The position numbers and the translations under genes are program-made. Source: Myxococcaceae bacterium (GTDB taxonomy: Bacteria; Myxococcota; Myxococcia; Myxococcales; Myxococcaceae). From it: a stretch of 64,000 bases of DNA. The stretch spans positions 162,150-226,149 of the forward strand of contig JADGRA010000014.1 in NCBI GenBank assembly GCA_017881265.1, written 5' to 3'. Shown here in pieces: positions 35,639-44,430 of this stretch. Within the stretch, counting starts at the first letter, position 1; each line of letters opens with the position of its first letter. The notes below the pieces were generated by a model. That model was not told where the DNA came from and did no database searches. It saw only the letters and a list, made by a program, of their open reading frames with translations.

Positions 35639-36471
35639 TACTCGGACTCCCGCCCGGTGGACTTGAAGGGGATGAAGAAGGAGAGGCCCGCGTTGATGGT
35701 GAGGAGATTCTGGACGGCCCCCAGCGTGGTCCCGGCCGGCGTGTCGCCGTAGGCCGTGTCCACCAGCGAGATATTGATGCTCAGCCAGTCCAGGGCGATG
35801 AAGCGCATGCCGATGCCGAATTCGCCTGCGAAGGACGGCCCCCGCTTCGGACCATTCGGCTGCAAGGCATCCACCGGCGTGGGCGACGTCTCGGTCCAGA
35901 CCACCCCCAGCCCCCCGAGCAGGAAGACGTCGAAGTGGAAGATGGAGTTGAAGATGGTCGCCTTGCCGTAAATCGGGCTCCACTCCATGTCGCCGAGGAG
36001 CGACCACTGCGGCACCGAGTAGTAGATGCGGCTCTGGAAGTTCCGCTTGGCGATGGTGACGTTGTCGGTCGGGTTCACCTGGTACCAGCTGCCATGGGCG
36101 GAGATGCCCAGGGTGTCGGCCAGGAAATACGTCCCGCGCAGCGAGATGCCCCACTTTGAGTAGTAGGGGTCGTTGACGCTGATGAAGAGGGAGGCGGCAA
36201 GCTCAAAGCGGTGGGCCTTGAGGAACACCTTGCGCTGGATGCTCTTGACCAGGTCGTCCTGGGTGAGGTCCGCCTCGTCGAGCGGCTGGGCCTCCTGCGC
36301 GGGCTTGGGCTTGGCCAGCGGCACATCCGACTTTGGAGTCTCGGCCGTGAGGTCGAGCCCGAGGCCCGGCGTGGTCGGCGGTTGAGCGGGCGGGGGTTCG
36401 GCGGGCGCCTGCTGTGCCCGGGCGGCCGGTGCCAGCAGAAGGAGACACGTCACCGCTGCCAGGCGTCGCAA
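35638..36471 (-). CDS. gltB: Outer-membrane beta-barrel protein, GltB-like
   Basis: A 277-residue exported protein: signal peptide RRLAAVTCLLLLAPAARAQ, Pro-rich linker, then barrel strands (WSPIYGKATIFNSIFHFDVFLLGG, GEFGIGMRFIALDWLSIN). It is paralogous by pattern to the downstream gene. In M. xanthus gltB lies between cglC/gltK and gltA, as here. I chose a TTG at 36471 because it gives a clean signal peptide and has a GGAG site about 10 nt upstream. An ATG at 36582 would give 314 residues with a poor N-terminus. It is divergent from cglC across about 270 bp. Confidence 0.66.
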   Translation of the reverse strand: MRRLAAVTCLLLLAPAARAQQAPAEPPPAQPPTTPGLGLDLTAETPKSDVPLAKPKPAQEAQPLDEADLTQDDLVKSIQRKVFLKAHRFELAASLFISVNDPYYSKWGISLRGTYFLADTLGISAHGSWYQVNPTDNVTIAKRNFQSRIYYSVPQWSLLGDMEWSPIYGKATIFNSIFHFDVFLLGGLGVVWTETSPTPVDALQPNGPKRGPSFAGEFGIGMRFIALDWLSINISLVDTAYGDTPAGTTLGAVQNLLTINAGLSFFIPFKSTGRESE

Positions 36472-36739
36472 GGTCTGGAGTCTCCGTCCGAGGGGGCCGT
36501 GGTCGAGACGCTTGGTGTGGAACCGTCGGGCGAACGTCTGGCTGGTAAGTGTACCCGCGAGCACTGACCCCAGCAATCTCATGGTTGGGCCATTCGGAGC
36601 CAGCGGCCCCCGGCGTGGTGAGATGTCGGTGCTTCTCTCCGTTCGCGCCTCCTGTGGTCTGTCTGCTACTATCATCCGTCTTTTCACAGCGGGGAACCCG
36701 CCCCCCGCCCCCGGCTTCCACGAGAGGTCACCTCGCCGC

Positions 36740-37249
36740 ATGCTGCGTCATCTGTTGTTCGCTGCCATCCTGCTCAGCGCGACCCTGTTCGCCTGCTCCA
36801 CCAGCACCGACTTGGGTCAGCCCTGCATCCTGGTGAAGGCCCTGCCGGACGGCGGCGTCACCGACGTGGTGGTGGGAGACCTCTCGTCGGGCAAGGACTT
36901 CGTCAGCTTCGGCGCGACCGAGTGCTCGGACTTGGTGTGCGTGGTGGACCAGGCCGCGGCCAGCCTGCAACTCAGCCAGGCGCAGCGCGACGCCGGGCTG
37001 TCGCTTTCGAGCCCCGCCACCGGCTACTGCTCGGTCGCCTGCGTGCAGGGCAACAACTCCACCTGCTCACCGCAATACCACGACTTGCAGAATGTCCCCG
37101 GCCTGGCCATGACCTGCCGGGAGCTGGTGCTCGACCCGGCACTCATCGCGGAGATTTGCAAGGACCCGGTGAAATGCGAGCAGTACTTCGGAAGTAACCG
37201 CGCCTCGTTCTTCTGCGCCCGCGGAGCGCCCGCCGACGGCGGCCCCTAG
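36740..37249 (+). CDS. cglC: Lipoprotein CglC/GltK-like, gliding motility
   Basis: A 169-residue lipoprotein with signal and lipobox ending LFACS (Cys19). The mature part has eight or more Cys residues (QPCILV, TECSDLVCVVD, GYCSVACVQG, STCSPQ, MTCREL, EICKD, KCEQYF, FFCARG), fitting a disulfide-rich surface protein. M. xanthus CglC (GltK) is an outer-membrane lipoprotein needed for adventurous motility and encoded beside gltB-gltA-gltC. A GAGAGG site precedes the ATG at 36740. Its stop codon TAG shares the palindrome CTAG with the convergent DUF192 gene stop. Name rests on architecture and context. Confidence 0.7.
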   Translation: MLRHLLFAAILLSATLFACSTSTDLGQPCILVKALPDGGVTDVVVGDLSSGKDFVSFGATECSDLVCVVDQAAASLQLSQAQRDAGLSLSSPATGYCSVACVQGNNSTCSPQYHDLQNVPGLAMTCRELVLDPALIAEICKDPVKCEQYFGSNRASFFCARGAPADGGP

Positions 37250-37770
37250 GGCTGCCCGGTCCGGCTGGCCAGCGGGCTTAGGAGCTCCACCCGCGCGCCC
37301 GGCGCGACGCCGGCCTTCTCCGTCCAGCCGCCCGCCACCTCGAGCACGTACAGCGAGCGCCGCCCGACGCTGCGGCGGTCGAGGGTCTGCGGCTCCGCCT
37401 GGGTGACGATGCCCACCACCTGCCCGGTGTGGTCCAGGAAAAGCATGTCCAGGGGCACCAGGGTGTTGCGCATCCAGAAGGAGTGGTCCTCCTCGTCCGG
37501 GAAGATGAAGAGCATCCCGGTCCCCGCCGGCACGCTGGTGCGCCACATCATCCCCCGGGTGCGCGCCGCTTGGGTGTCGGCAATCTCCACCTGTAGCGGG
37601 TGCACCCCGCCATAGGCGTCGTGGAGCACCAGCTGCCCGCGGTCCAGCGGTGGGCCCACCCAGCCCTGGGCGGTGACGTCGCGGGTCGAGGCCGCTGCCG
37701 CCGGTTGAAGCGCCGTCGGCGCCTGGCTGGTGCAGGCCAGGGCCAGCAGCAAAAGCGCGGGCGCCCTCAC
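37246..37770 (-). CDS. DUF192 family lipoprotein
   Basis: A 174-residue protein with lipoprotein signal (LLLLALAC). The DUF192 domain shows the typical pattern RTRGMMWRTSVPAGTGMLFIFPDEEDHSFWMRNTLVPLDMLFLD (family motif: MF.F...-..FWM.NT...LD..F.d), then a short barrel and VLEVAGGW. Function is not established for this family. The GTG at 37770 overlaps the stop of the PilZ gene (GTGA), so they form one unit. Its stop overlaps the cglC stop in the opposite direction. Confidence 0.88.
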   Translation of the reverse strand: MRAPALLLLALACTSQAPTALQPAAAASTRDVTAQGWVGPPLDRGQLVLHDAYGGVHPLQVEIADTQAARTRGMMWRTSVPAGTGMLFIFPDEEDHSFWMRNTLVPLDMLFLDHTGQVVGIVTQAEPQTLDRRSVGRRSLYVLEVAGGWTEKAGVAPGARVELLSPLASRTGQP

Positions 37771-38153
37771 GGCTTGACCGTTTTGTTCAGCAGCTTTCCG
37801 GTGAGCTCGCTGCCAAGCGAGTCGGTCATCAGCCGCTCCACCAAGTCCTCGAAGGAGAAGCGCTGGGCGTCGTCGTTGTAGACGAAGCGGATGCCCATCC
37901 CGGCATCGTCCACCTCTCCTTGCGACCACACCACCTCCCCCAGCAACTCGAAGGGCTCCGTCCGGGTGGGGACGCCCAGCTTGAAGAGGAAGCGCGTCCC
38001 GACCGGAAGGGGCTTGCGCGTCCGGATGAAGGTGCCGCCCTTGGAGATGTTCTTCGTGTAGTCGGCAAAAAAACTGTTGAGTTTCTTGTAGTCCACCCGC
38101 AGCTCGATGGGTGCCCGGGGGTGAACGCGGCCGTCGCTCTTCGGTTCCGTCAT
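37767..38153 (-). CDS. PilZ-domain c-di-GMP-binding protein
   Basis: A 128-residue single-domain PilZ protein. The c-di-GMP motifs are complete: RxxxR at residues 9-13 (RVHPR) and [D/N]xSxxG at 35-40 (NISKGG). The pattern resembles the PilZ-family subgroup common in Myxococcus. The protein is a likely c-di-GMP receptor; its partner is unknown, although the neighbouring motility genes make a link to gliding attractive as inference. ATG at 38153; coupled to the DUF192 gene. Confidence 0.9.
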   Translation of the reverse strand: MTEPKSDGRVHPRAPIELRVDYKKLNSFFADYTKNISKGGTFIRTRKPLPVGTRFLFKLGVPTRTEPFELLGEVVWSQGEVDDAGMGIRFVYNDDAQRFSFEDLVERLMTDSLGSELTGKLLNKTVKP

Positions 38154-38182
38154 CGGAGGGATGCCGAGTATAGGGGACTCGG

Positions 38183-40504
38183 ATGGGCCGCGTCGTCACC
38201 CTTGCTGTGGCAGTCTTGCGCCGGCCCGCCGGCTGGCTGGCCGTCAGTGCCGTCGCGGGCCTGGGCTCGCTCCTCTTGCTGCTTCCGCTCTTCGGCCAGC
38301 CGGGACTGGAGCTGGCCCTCGGCGTGAGCGCGCTCCTCACCGTCGCCGGCATGGCGCTGGGGGCCACGGCCGTGGCCGAGGCCCGCAAGCCCCCCCGCCC
38401 GCGCATTCCCCGGCTGGAACCCTCCGGCCCGGCCACCGCGGTGGCGGCTTCCATCGCTGCCGCCTTCCTGTTGGCCTCCGCCGCCGCCGCCGTCCCCTTC
38501 CTCGGTGCCGTCGCCCTCACCCTGGCCACCACCCCGTGCAGCCCCTGGGCCCAAAGCGCCCTCTACCCGGTGCTGGTGCTTCCCACGGCCCTTCTGGCCG
38601 CCGCCACCGGCGTCTTCGCCCGGACCTTGTTTCCCGGGCGGCTGGGAACCCTGTTGGTGTGCCTCGCCCTGCTGCTCGCCTCCCTCGTGTGGACGGTGTG
38701 GCCCATCGCGGTGGGGCCGCAGGTGTTCGCCTACAACTTCTTTCTCGGGTGGTTTCCGGGCCCCCTGTACGACGAGGCGCTCCGCCTCCCCCGCGCGCTG
38801 CTCTGGTTCCGCCTGGAGAGCCTTCTGTGGGCGGGACTCGTCGGGCTGGCCGCGACCTTGTTGTTCCTGCCGGCTGGCCATGCGCAGGCCGCGGCGCGCG
38901 GCAGGGTTCTCCCGGCGCTCGGTGCGGTGCTGCTCGCCGTCGTCCTGTTGGAGCTCAACGCGGTGGACCTCGGTTTTCGGGCCAGCGAGGCGCGCGTCCA
39001 GCAGGTGCTGGGCGGGCGAGCCGAGACGATGCACGCCGAGCTCTACTTCCCGGCCGAGAAGACGGCCGAACAGGTGGAACGGCTGCACCGGGACGTGGAG
39101 TTCCGCTGGGAGGAGGTGGCCCAGTTTCTGGGCGGGGCCCCCTCAGGGAAGGTCCGCGTCTACGTGTTTCGCTCTCCGGAGGAAAAGGAGCGGCTGGTGG
39201 GCGCCTCCGGTACCCAGTTCACCAAGGGCCTGGCGGTCTACCTGAACGACGCCCCCTTCCCCAACCCCGTGCTGCAGCACGAGATGGTGCACGCGCTGGC
39301 CAGCCGTTTCGGCAAGGGGCCCTTCGGGGTCACCGTCCGTTTCGGCATCGTCCCGGTGATGGGAGTGGTGGAGGGTGTCGCCGAGGCCCCACAGCAGACA
39401 CGTGGCGACCTCACCCTGCACGAGTGGGCGGCGGGCATGCGGCGTCAAAAACTGATGCCCGACATCCGCGAGCTCTTCCGCCCCGAGGGCTTCTACTTGA
39501 GCGCGCCGGAGCGCGCCTACACCGCCGCCGGCAGTTTCGTCCGCTGGCTGCGGGACACCTACGGCACCGCCAGGCTGCAGGCACTGTTGGCCCACGCCGA
39601 CTTCCGGGGGGTCTACGGACAGTCTCTCGACGCGCTCGCCACCGAATGGGAGCGCATGCTCGACGCGCTACAACTCGACGACCGAAGCGTCAACCGTGCC
39701 TTCAGCCGATTCCGGCAGGGCAGTGTCTTTGCACGCCCCTGCGCCCGCGAAGTGGCTGGCCTCGCGGCGGCCGCCCGCAGCGACGCCAACCCGCTCGACG
39801 CCCTCCAGTTAATCCGGCGCTGCACGGCGCTTCAGCCCGACGAGCCCTCCTTTGCCCTGCTGGAGGTCTCGCTGCTGCAGCGACTGGGCCGCTACTCGGA
39901 GGCCAGCCAGGTGCTGTCGCGCCTGCAGGCCCGGGTGGAGGGGCTTCCGGCGCTGGAGGCGGAGACCGGACTGGCGCGCGTCCGGCTGGCCTTCCTCTCC
40001 GGGGAGTGGGAGGGGGCGCCGGCGCAATTGGAGCAGCTGGCCAACCTTCGGCCCGGACTGGACCTCGAGCGTCAGGTGGCGGTGTGGCGCGCCGCAGAGA
40101 CGGCCGCGGAGCCCGGCCGAACGGTGATGGCCTACCTGGCCCGGCCCGACGAGCTGCGGACGGTTGGGCTCCAGCGGGCGCTGGCCAGCCATCCCGAGCA
40201 GCCACTCGTCCATTACCTCCTCGGCCGGCGACTGCTGGAGGCCGGCGCGCCGGCCGCCGCTGGAACACACCTGCGCACCGCGGCGAGCCTGGGGCTTCCC
40301 GTCCCGGTCGACCGCGAGGCCTGGCGGCTGCGGGTGACCGCTGACTACCTGGCGGGGGACTGCGGGGCGGTCGCGGACGACGCTGGGCAGCTGCCGGACT
40401 TCGGGCCAGGGCTGCGCAGCGAAATGACGGAATGGCAGGCGCGCTGCGCGTTTGATGTCAAGACGTTCAAGGGTCCTCTGGTGCCAGCGGACCCTTTTCG
40501 CTAA
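38183..40504 (+). CDS. Membrane gluzincin metallopeptidase with TPR tail
   Basis: A 773-residue protein: about eight hydrophobic segments occupy the first 265 residues. A peptidase-MA-like domain follows with zinc motif QHEMVHAL (HExxH at 366-370) and a downstream Glu in GVVEGVAEAP, the gluzincin arrangement. The C-terminal third is helical and TPR-like (EPSFALLEVSLLQRLGRYSEASQVL). The combination suggests a periplasm-facing protease in the inner membrane; substrate unknown. ATG at 38183, divergent from the PilZ gene 30 bp away. Confidence 0.82.
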   Translation: MGRVVTLAVAVLRRPAGWLAVSAVAGLGSLLLLLPLFGQPGLELALGVSALLTVAGMALGATAVAEARKPPRPRIPRLEPSGPATAVAASIAAAFLLASAAAAVPFLGAVALTLATTPCSPWAQSALYPVLVLPTALLAAATGVFARTLFPGRLGTLLVCLALLLASLVWTVWPIAVGPQVFAYNFFLGWFPGPLYDEALRLPRALLWFRLESLLWAGLVGLAATLLFLPAGHAQAAARGRVLPALGAVLLAVVLLELNAVDLGFRASEARVQQVLGGRAETMHAELYFPAEKTAEQVERLHRDVEFRWEEVAQFLGGAPSGKVRVYVFRSPEEKERLVGASGTQFTKGLAVYLNDAPFPNPVLQHEMVHALASRFGKGPFGVTVRFGIVPVMGVVEGVAEAPQQTRGDLTLHEWAAGMRRQKLMPDIRELFRPEGFYLSAPERAYTAAGSFVRWLRDTYGTARLQALLAHADFRGVYGQSLDALATEWERMLDALQLDDRSVNRAFSRFRQGSVFARPCAREVAGLAAAARSDANPLDALQLIRRCTALQPDEPSFALLEVSLLQRLGRYSEASQVLSRLQARVEGLPALEAETGLARVRLAFLSGEWEGAPAQLEQLANLRPGLDLERQVAVWRAAETAAEPGRTVMAYLARPDELRTVGLQRALASHPEQPLVHYLLGRRLLEAGAPAAAGTHLRTAASLGLPVPVDREAWRLRVTADYLAGDCGAVADDAGQLPDFGPGLRSEMTEWQARCAFDVKTFKGPLVPADPFR

Positions 40505-40518
40505 GGCTCCACGCCCGC

Positions 40519-41052
40519 ATGCACTTCCAGACACGGGCTTTTTTGGACGGAACGGTGGCCGAAGTCGAGCAGGCCATGCTCGACCCTCGCTACCTGGACT
40601 ACCTCTTGCAGCACCACGGGGTCTTGCTCGAGGTGCAACTGCTGGAACGCAAAGAGGAGGGGTCGCTGGTGCGTCGCCGCGTCCGCTATCGACCGAAGCC
40701 GGTCATTGCCGCCGTGGGAACGAAACCCGTCCCGCCCGAGTGGTTTGCCTTCGTCGAGGAGTCCACCTACGACCGGACGCGGCGCGAGCTGCGGTTCACC
40801 AACGTGCCAACCAACGAGAAAATCAACCGCCTCCTCGTGAATACCGGCACCCTCCGCCTGGCACCGGCGGGCAGCCGGTGCGAGCGCGTCATGGAAGGCG
40901 AAATCAAGCTGTCCCTTCCCTTCCTCCTCAAGCCCGTGGCGATGGTTGGCGAGCGTCTCATCCAGGCCGAGGGCTTGAAGATTCTCGACGCCGAGGCGCC
41001 CGTCCTGAACCGCTTCATCCACGAGGTCCTTCGGCCAGCGGGGTCGGCGTGA
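40519..41052 (+). CDS. DUF2505-like protein (START-like fold)
   Basis: A 177-residue cytoplasmic protein with no signal peptide. Its pattern, an N-terminal strand plus 'AMLDPRYLDYLLQHHG', a long central strand series (LVRRRVRYRPKP), and a C-terminal helix (EAPVLNRFIHEVLRP), fits the DUF2505 family, predicted to adopt a START/SRPBCC-like ligand-binding fold. Ligand unknown. The ATG at 40519 is 14 bp after the preceding stop. Its stop overlaps the next start (GTGA). Confidence 0.75.
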   Translation: MHFQTRAFLDGTVAEVEQAMLDPRYLDYLLQHHGVLLEVQLLERKEEGSLVRRRVRYRPKPVIAAVGTKPVPPEWFAFVEESTYDRTRRELRFTNVPTNEKINRLLVNTGTLRLAPAGSRCERVMEGEIKLSLPFLLKPVAMVGERLIQAEGLKILDAEAPVLNRFIHEVLRPAGSA

Positions 41053-41501
41053 GCAACCGCTGGCTACTGCTATTGCTCGGGGCCACGCTGGGCTGCGCGG
41101 CCCACAAAATCCCGGGAACGGACATCGACGAGACGGCCGACGCCGACGCCATCATCGACGTGATGGGGAAGTACAACACCGCCATCGACGCCCAGGATGC
41201 CGCCGGCGTCCTGGCCCTGTGCGACACGAGCTTCTACGACGACGCGGGGACGCTCACCCCCGAGGACGACCTCGACTACACCGCGCTGCAGACGAAGCTG
41301 CCGGTGATGCTCGCGAAGTTTCAGGACGTCCGCGTCCGCATCACCGTGAAGACCCTCAACATCGTGGGGGACAAGGCCTCGTTGGTTTACAACTACGTGC
41401 TCACCTTCCGCATGGGGCAGAAGGTCCAGACCCTCTCGGACATCAAGCGGATGGACTTCAAGCGCGTCAACGGCGTTTGGAAAATCGTCAAGGGAGTGTA
41501 G
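41049..41501 (+). CDS. NTF2-like lipoprotein
   Basis: A 150-residue lipoprotein with lipobox ending LGC (LLLLGATLGCAA). The mature part has an NTF2/SnoaL-like pattern: N-terminal helix (ADADAIIDVMGKYNTAIDAQDAAGVLALC), then strands VRVRITVKTLNIVGDKASLVYNYVLTFR and VNGVWKIVKG. This fold serves as ligand-binding or enzyme scaffold; no catalytic residues can be assigned. The GTG at 41049 overlaps the previous stop. Convergent with another NTF2-like gene 11 bp away. Confidence 0.8.
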   Translation: MSNRWLLLLLGATLGCAAHKIPGTDIDETADADAIIDVMGKYNTAIDAQDAAGVLALCDTSFYDDAGTLTPEDDLDYTALQTKLPVMLAKFQDVRVRITVKTLNIVGDKASLVYNYVLTFRMGQKVQTLSDIKRMDFKRVNGVWKIVKGV

Positions 41502-41512
41502 CCGCCGTCCCA

Positions 41513-41971
41513 TCACTGCAGCGGCGTGACGCTCGCCTCTTGCACGCGCCACTTCCCGTGCTCGTCGGCGAAGAGGGCGTCGACGTGAAACTGCTGCAGC
41601 TCCGCCTCGGTCACCGCCGCCAGCCCGGCGCCCCCCACCCGGGCCGCCGCCACCCGCCCCACCCAGCGCAGCCGGCCATCCAGCTCGGCCCGCACCTCCG
41701 CCTGCAGCGTCACCACCCGCAGTCCCCCCCCCCGCAGTAGCTGGGCCAGCACCAGCTGGCGCAGCTCCGTCCGGTCTCCCAGCGTGGAGGAGTGGAATTG
41801 TTCCGACACGTGCTCCAGCACGGCGGAGGCGTCGCGGCTCTCCAGGCCGTCCTCCATCTGCCGGACGGCCGCCCGGACTTGCTCCTCGGGGGAGGAGGCC
41901 CGGGGCCACAGGGCGTAGATGGCGACGGCGGCCGCCAGTGCCGCCACGGCGAGGGCAAGGGAGCGACGCAT
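41513..41971 (-). CDS. Membrane-anchored NTF2-like protein
   Basis: A 152-residue protein with an N-terminal hydrophobic anchor (SLALAVAALAAAVAIYALWP), then helix SPEEQVRAAVRQMEDGLESRDASAVLEHV and NTF2-like strands ending HGKWRVQEASVTPL. It is probably in the inner membrane facing the periplasm or an exported protein. It is the convergent neighbour of the similar lipoprotein, from which it may have arisen by duplication, although sequence identity is low by eye. ATG at 41971 with no clear ribosome-binding site. Confidence 0.78.
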   Translation of the reverse strand: MRRSLALAVAALAAAVAIYALWPRASSPEEQVRAAVRQMEDGLESRDASAVLEHVSEQFHSSTLGDRTELRQLVLAQLLRGGGLRVVTLQAEVRAELDGRLRWVGRVAAARVGGAGLAAVTEAELQQFHVDALFADEHGKWRVQEASVTPLQ

Positions 41972-42037
41972 CTTAGGGGTGGAGCATGCCCCGGAAGGCA
42001 CCCTGTCGCGCTAGGGTGGCCCCGACCGACCGCCGCC

Positions 42038-43015
42038 ATGCCACCGAGCTCGAAAGACGCCAAGCAAGTCCCCAAGAAGCGAAAGTCGCCCGTCCGCCGG
42101 CGCAAGACGCGGGTGCGGGGCCTCCCGCCGGCCCAGCTTTTGGAGGACGTCCCGGCCGAGGCACAGGCGCTGGCGGAGGCCATCCGGACCGACGGCGGCA
42201 GCCCGCTCGTCGCCTACCGGGACCCCCTCGGCGGTCACGGGGTGGTGCTGGCCGCCCTCCCGCTCGACAAGGTGCAACCCACGCCCTACCAGCGCGACCT
42301 GTCCGAGCCCCACGTGCGGCGGCTGGCCTCGGCCATGACGCGGGTGGACCGCTTCCTCGACCCGCTCATCGCCGTGCGCCACGACGGACAGTACTGGACG
42401 CCGAATGGCAACCACCGCCTGGCCGCCGCCCGCTTCCTCGGGGCGCAGTCGGTGGTGGCGCTGGTGCTGCCCGAGCCGGAACTGGCCTTTCAGATTCTCG
42501 CTCTCAACACCGAGAAGGCCCACAACCTCAAGGAGCGCTCCCTCGAGGTCATCCGGATGCTGCGCGGCCTGGTGGAGGTCCGCAAAGGCACGGAGCTGGA
42601 CGTGGCGCCGCTCCTCGAGGAGCCGGCCTTCGTGACGCTGGGCGCCGCTTACGAGAAGCGGCCCCGCTTGTCGGGCGGCGCCTACCAGTCCATCGTGAAG
42701 CGGATTGACGGATTCCTCGATGAGTCGCTGACCGAGGCGCTGGCCATTCGGGAGGAACGGGCGGACGCGGTGCTCAAGCTCGACGACGCGGTGTCGGCGG
42801 TGGTGGAACGCTTGAAGTCGCGCGGGCTGACCAGTCCGTACCTCAAGGCCTTCGTCGTCGCGCGCATCAACTACCTACGCTTCGTGAAGACGGCGCCGGA
42901 GTTCGACGCCGCGCTGGAGAAACTCACCCGGGCCGCCGAGCGCTTCAGCGTGGACAAGGTGCGCCAGCAGGACATCCGGGCCTCCGGGCCCCCCGAGGCG
43001 CCCGAGGAGGGGTAG
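42038..43015 (+). CDS. ParB N-terminal-domain protein
   Basis: A 325-residue protein with a basic N-terminus (KRKSPVRRRKTRVRG) and a ParB/Srx-type domain: LDKVQPTPYQRDLSEPHVRRLASAM, DPLIAVRHDGQYWTPNGNHRLAAARFLG. The box usually GERR reads GNHR, so CTP/DNA chemistry may differ from canonical ParB. The remainder is helical and lacks a recognisable KorB HTH, so it is not the chromosomal segregation ParB. ATG at 42038. It lies upstream of the T2SS regulator, 19 bp away, same strand. Confidence 0.82.
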   Translation: MPPSSKDAKQVPKKRKSPVRRRKTRVRGLPPAQLLEDVPAEAQALAEAIRTDGGSPLVAYRDPLGGHGVVLAALPLDKVQPTPYQRDLSEPHVRRLASAMTRVDRFLDPLIAVRHDGQYWTPNGNHRLAAARFLGAQSVVALVLPEPELAFQILALNTEKAHNLKERSLEVIRMLRGLVEVRKGTELDVAPLLEEPAFVTLGAAYEKRPRLSGGAYQSIVKRIDGFLDESLTEALAIREERADAVLKLDDAVSAVVERLKSRGLTSPYLKAFVVARINYLRFVKTAPEFDAALEKLTRAAERFSVDKVRQQDIRASGPPEAPEEG

Positions 43016-43034
43016 AATCCCGGGGGACAGCGCC

Positions 43035-44411
43035 ATGGCCAACACCACCGTTCTCGTCGTCGACGACGACCGCGCCAACCTGGATTCGGTGGCCCGCATT
43101 TTCCAGCACGAGGGGCTGGCCACACTCACCGCCTCTGGCGGCGAGGAGGGACTGACGCTGCTGCGGCGGCCCGAGGTCGGCGTCCTGTTGACGGACCTGA
43201 TGATGCCGGGCCTCGACGGCCAGGAGCTGCTGCGGACCGCGCGGTCGATGCGCCCCGACGTCCAGGTGGTGCTGATGACGGCCTACGGGACGGTGGAGGC
43301 CGCCGTCTCAGCGATGAAGGACGGGGCCTACGACTTCATCACTAAGCCGCTGAAGCGGCACGCCCTGGTCAAGACGGTCCAGCGCGCGCTTGAACACCGC
43401 GCGCTGATGGCCGAGAACGAGGCGCTCAAGGCGCGGCTGGCGGACCTCGGGGCCCCTGGCGGGCGGACGCTCATCGGGCAGTCGCCTGCCTTCCGGGCGT
43501 TGATGGAGACGCTGCGCCAGGCGGCGGCGGCCCACGCCACCATCCTGCTGGTGGGCGAGTCCGGCACCGGCAAGGAGCTCGCCGCCCGTGCCCTGCATGA
43601 GCTGTCGCCACGGGCGAGCGGGCCCTTCGTCGCGGTCAACTGCGGCGCCATCCCCGAGACCCTGCTCGAAGCCGAGCTCTTCGGGGTGGAGAAGGGGGCC
43701 TTCACCGGTGCCCTGGCCCGGCGCGAGGGCCGCTTCGAGCGGGCGCACGGCGGGACCCTCTTCCTCGACGAGGTGGGCGAGCTGTCCCTGAGCGCTCAAG
43801 TGAAGCTGCTGCGGGTGCTGCAGGAGGGAGAGATTGAGCGGCTGGGCGGCTCGGGCCCCATTCCCGTCGACGTCCGCGTGGTGTCGGCAACGCGTCGCGA
43901 GCTGCCACGGGAGGGGGCCGAGAACCGCTTCCGCGAGGACCTCTACTACCGCCTCAACGTGGTGGAGGTGCGCATCCCGCCGCTCGCTTCCCGGCGCGAG
44001 GACGTGCCCCTGCTGGCCGACCACTTCCTGCGGCGCTTCGCGGCCAAGAACGCCAAGCCCGTCCGGGGCCTGTCCGCCGAGGCGCTGCAGGCGCTGGAGG
44101 AATACGCCTGGCCGGGCAACGTCCGCGAGCTCGAGCACGCTATGGAGCGCGCCGTGGTACTCGCCCGTGGCGAAGTGCTCGAGGTGAGCGACTTTCCCGA
44201 GTCGGTCCGCAGCGGGCCCCGGGGAGCCGCCGGGCATGTGGTCATCCCCATCGGCACGCCGATGGAGGAGGTGGAACGGCGACTCATCCACGAGACGCTG
44301 CGCCACACCGGCGGCGACAAGACGATGGCCGCTCGGCTGCTCGGCATCGCCGCGCGTACCATTTACCGGAAGCTGGAGCGCGAACGGGGTGACGAGTCCG
44401 GCGAGGAGTGA
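43035..44411 (+). CDS. NtrC-type sigma54 response regulator
   Basis: A 458-residue enhancer-binding protein. Receiver domain (1-120) with phospho-acceptor Asp54 (LLTDLMMPG); AAA+ domain with Walker A GESGTGKE (174-181), intact GAFTGA (221-226), Walker [10 protein letters not shown] (241-249) and the sensor Arg segment; Fis-type HTH at the C-terminus ([20 protein letters not shown]). It should activate sigma54 promoters. Its location directly before a perfect -24/-12 promoter and the gsp genes makes it the likely activator of that operon. No kinase gene is adjacent. The ATG at 43035 is at the family start. Confidence 0.93.
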   Translation: MANTTVLVVDDDRANLDSVARIFQHEGLATLTASGGEEGLTLLRRPEVGVLLTDLMMPGLDGQELLRTARSMRPDVQVVLMTAYGTVEAAVSAMKDGAYDFITKPLKRHALVKTVQRALEHRALMAENEALKARLADLGAPGGRTLIGQSPAFRALMETLRQAAAAHATILLVGESGTGKELAARALHELSPRASGPFVAVNCGAIPETLLEAELFGVEKGAFTGALARREGRFERAHGGTLFLDEVGELSLSAQVKLLRVLQEGEIERLGGSGPIPVDVRVVSATRRELPREGAENRFREDLYYRLNVVEVRIPPLASRREDVPLLADHFLRRFAAKNAKPVRGLSAEALQALEEYAWPGNVRELEHAMERAVVLARGEVLEVSDFPESVRSGPRGAAGHVVIPIGTPMEEVERRLIHETLRHTGGDKTMAARLLGIAARTIYRKLERERGDESGEE

Positions 44412-44430
44412 CAGGGCGTCCGGCGGCCTT

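Noticed and set aside
40452..40518. Plus-strand frame extending the DUF2505-like gene upstream
   Set aside because: It overlaps the preceding gene in another frame; the ATG at 40519 follows the stop and fits the domain start.
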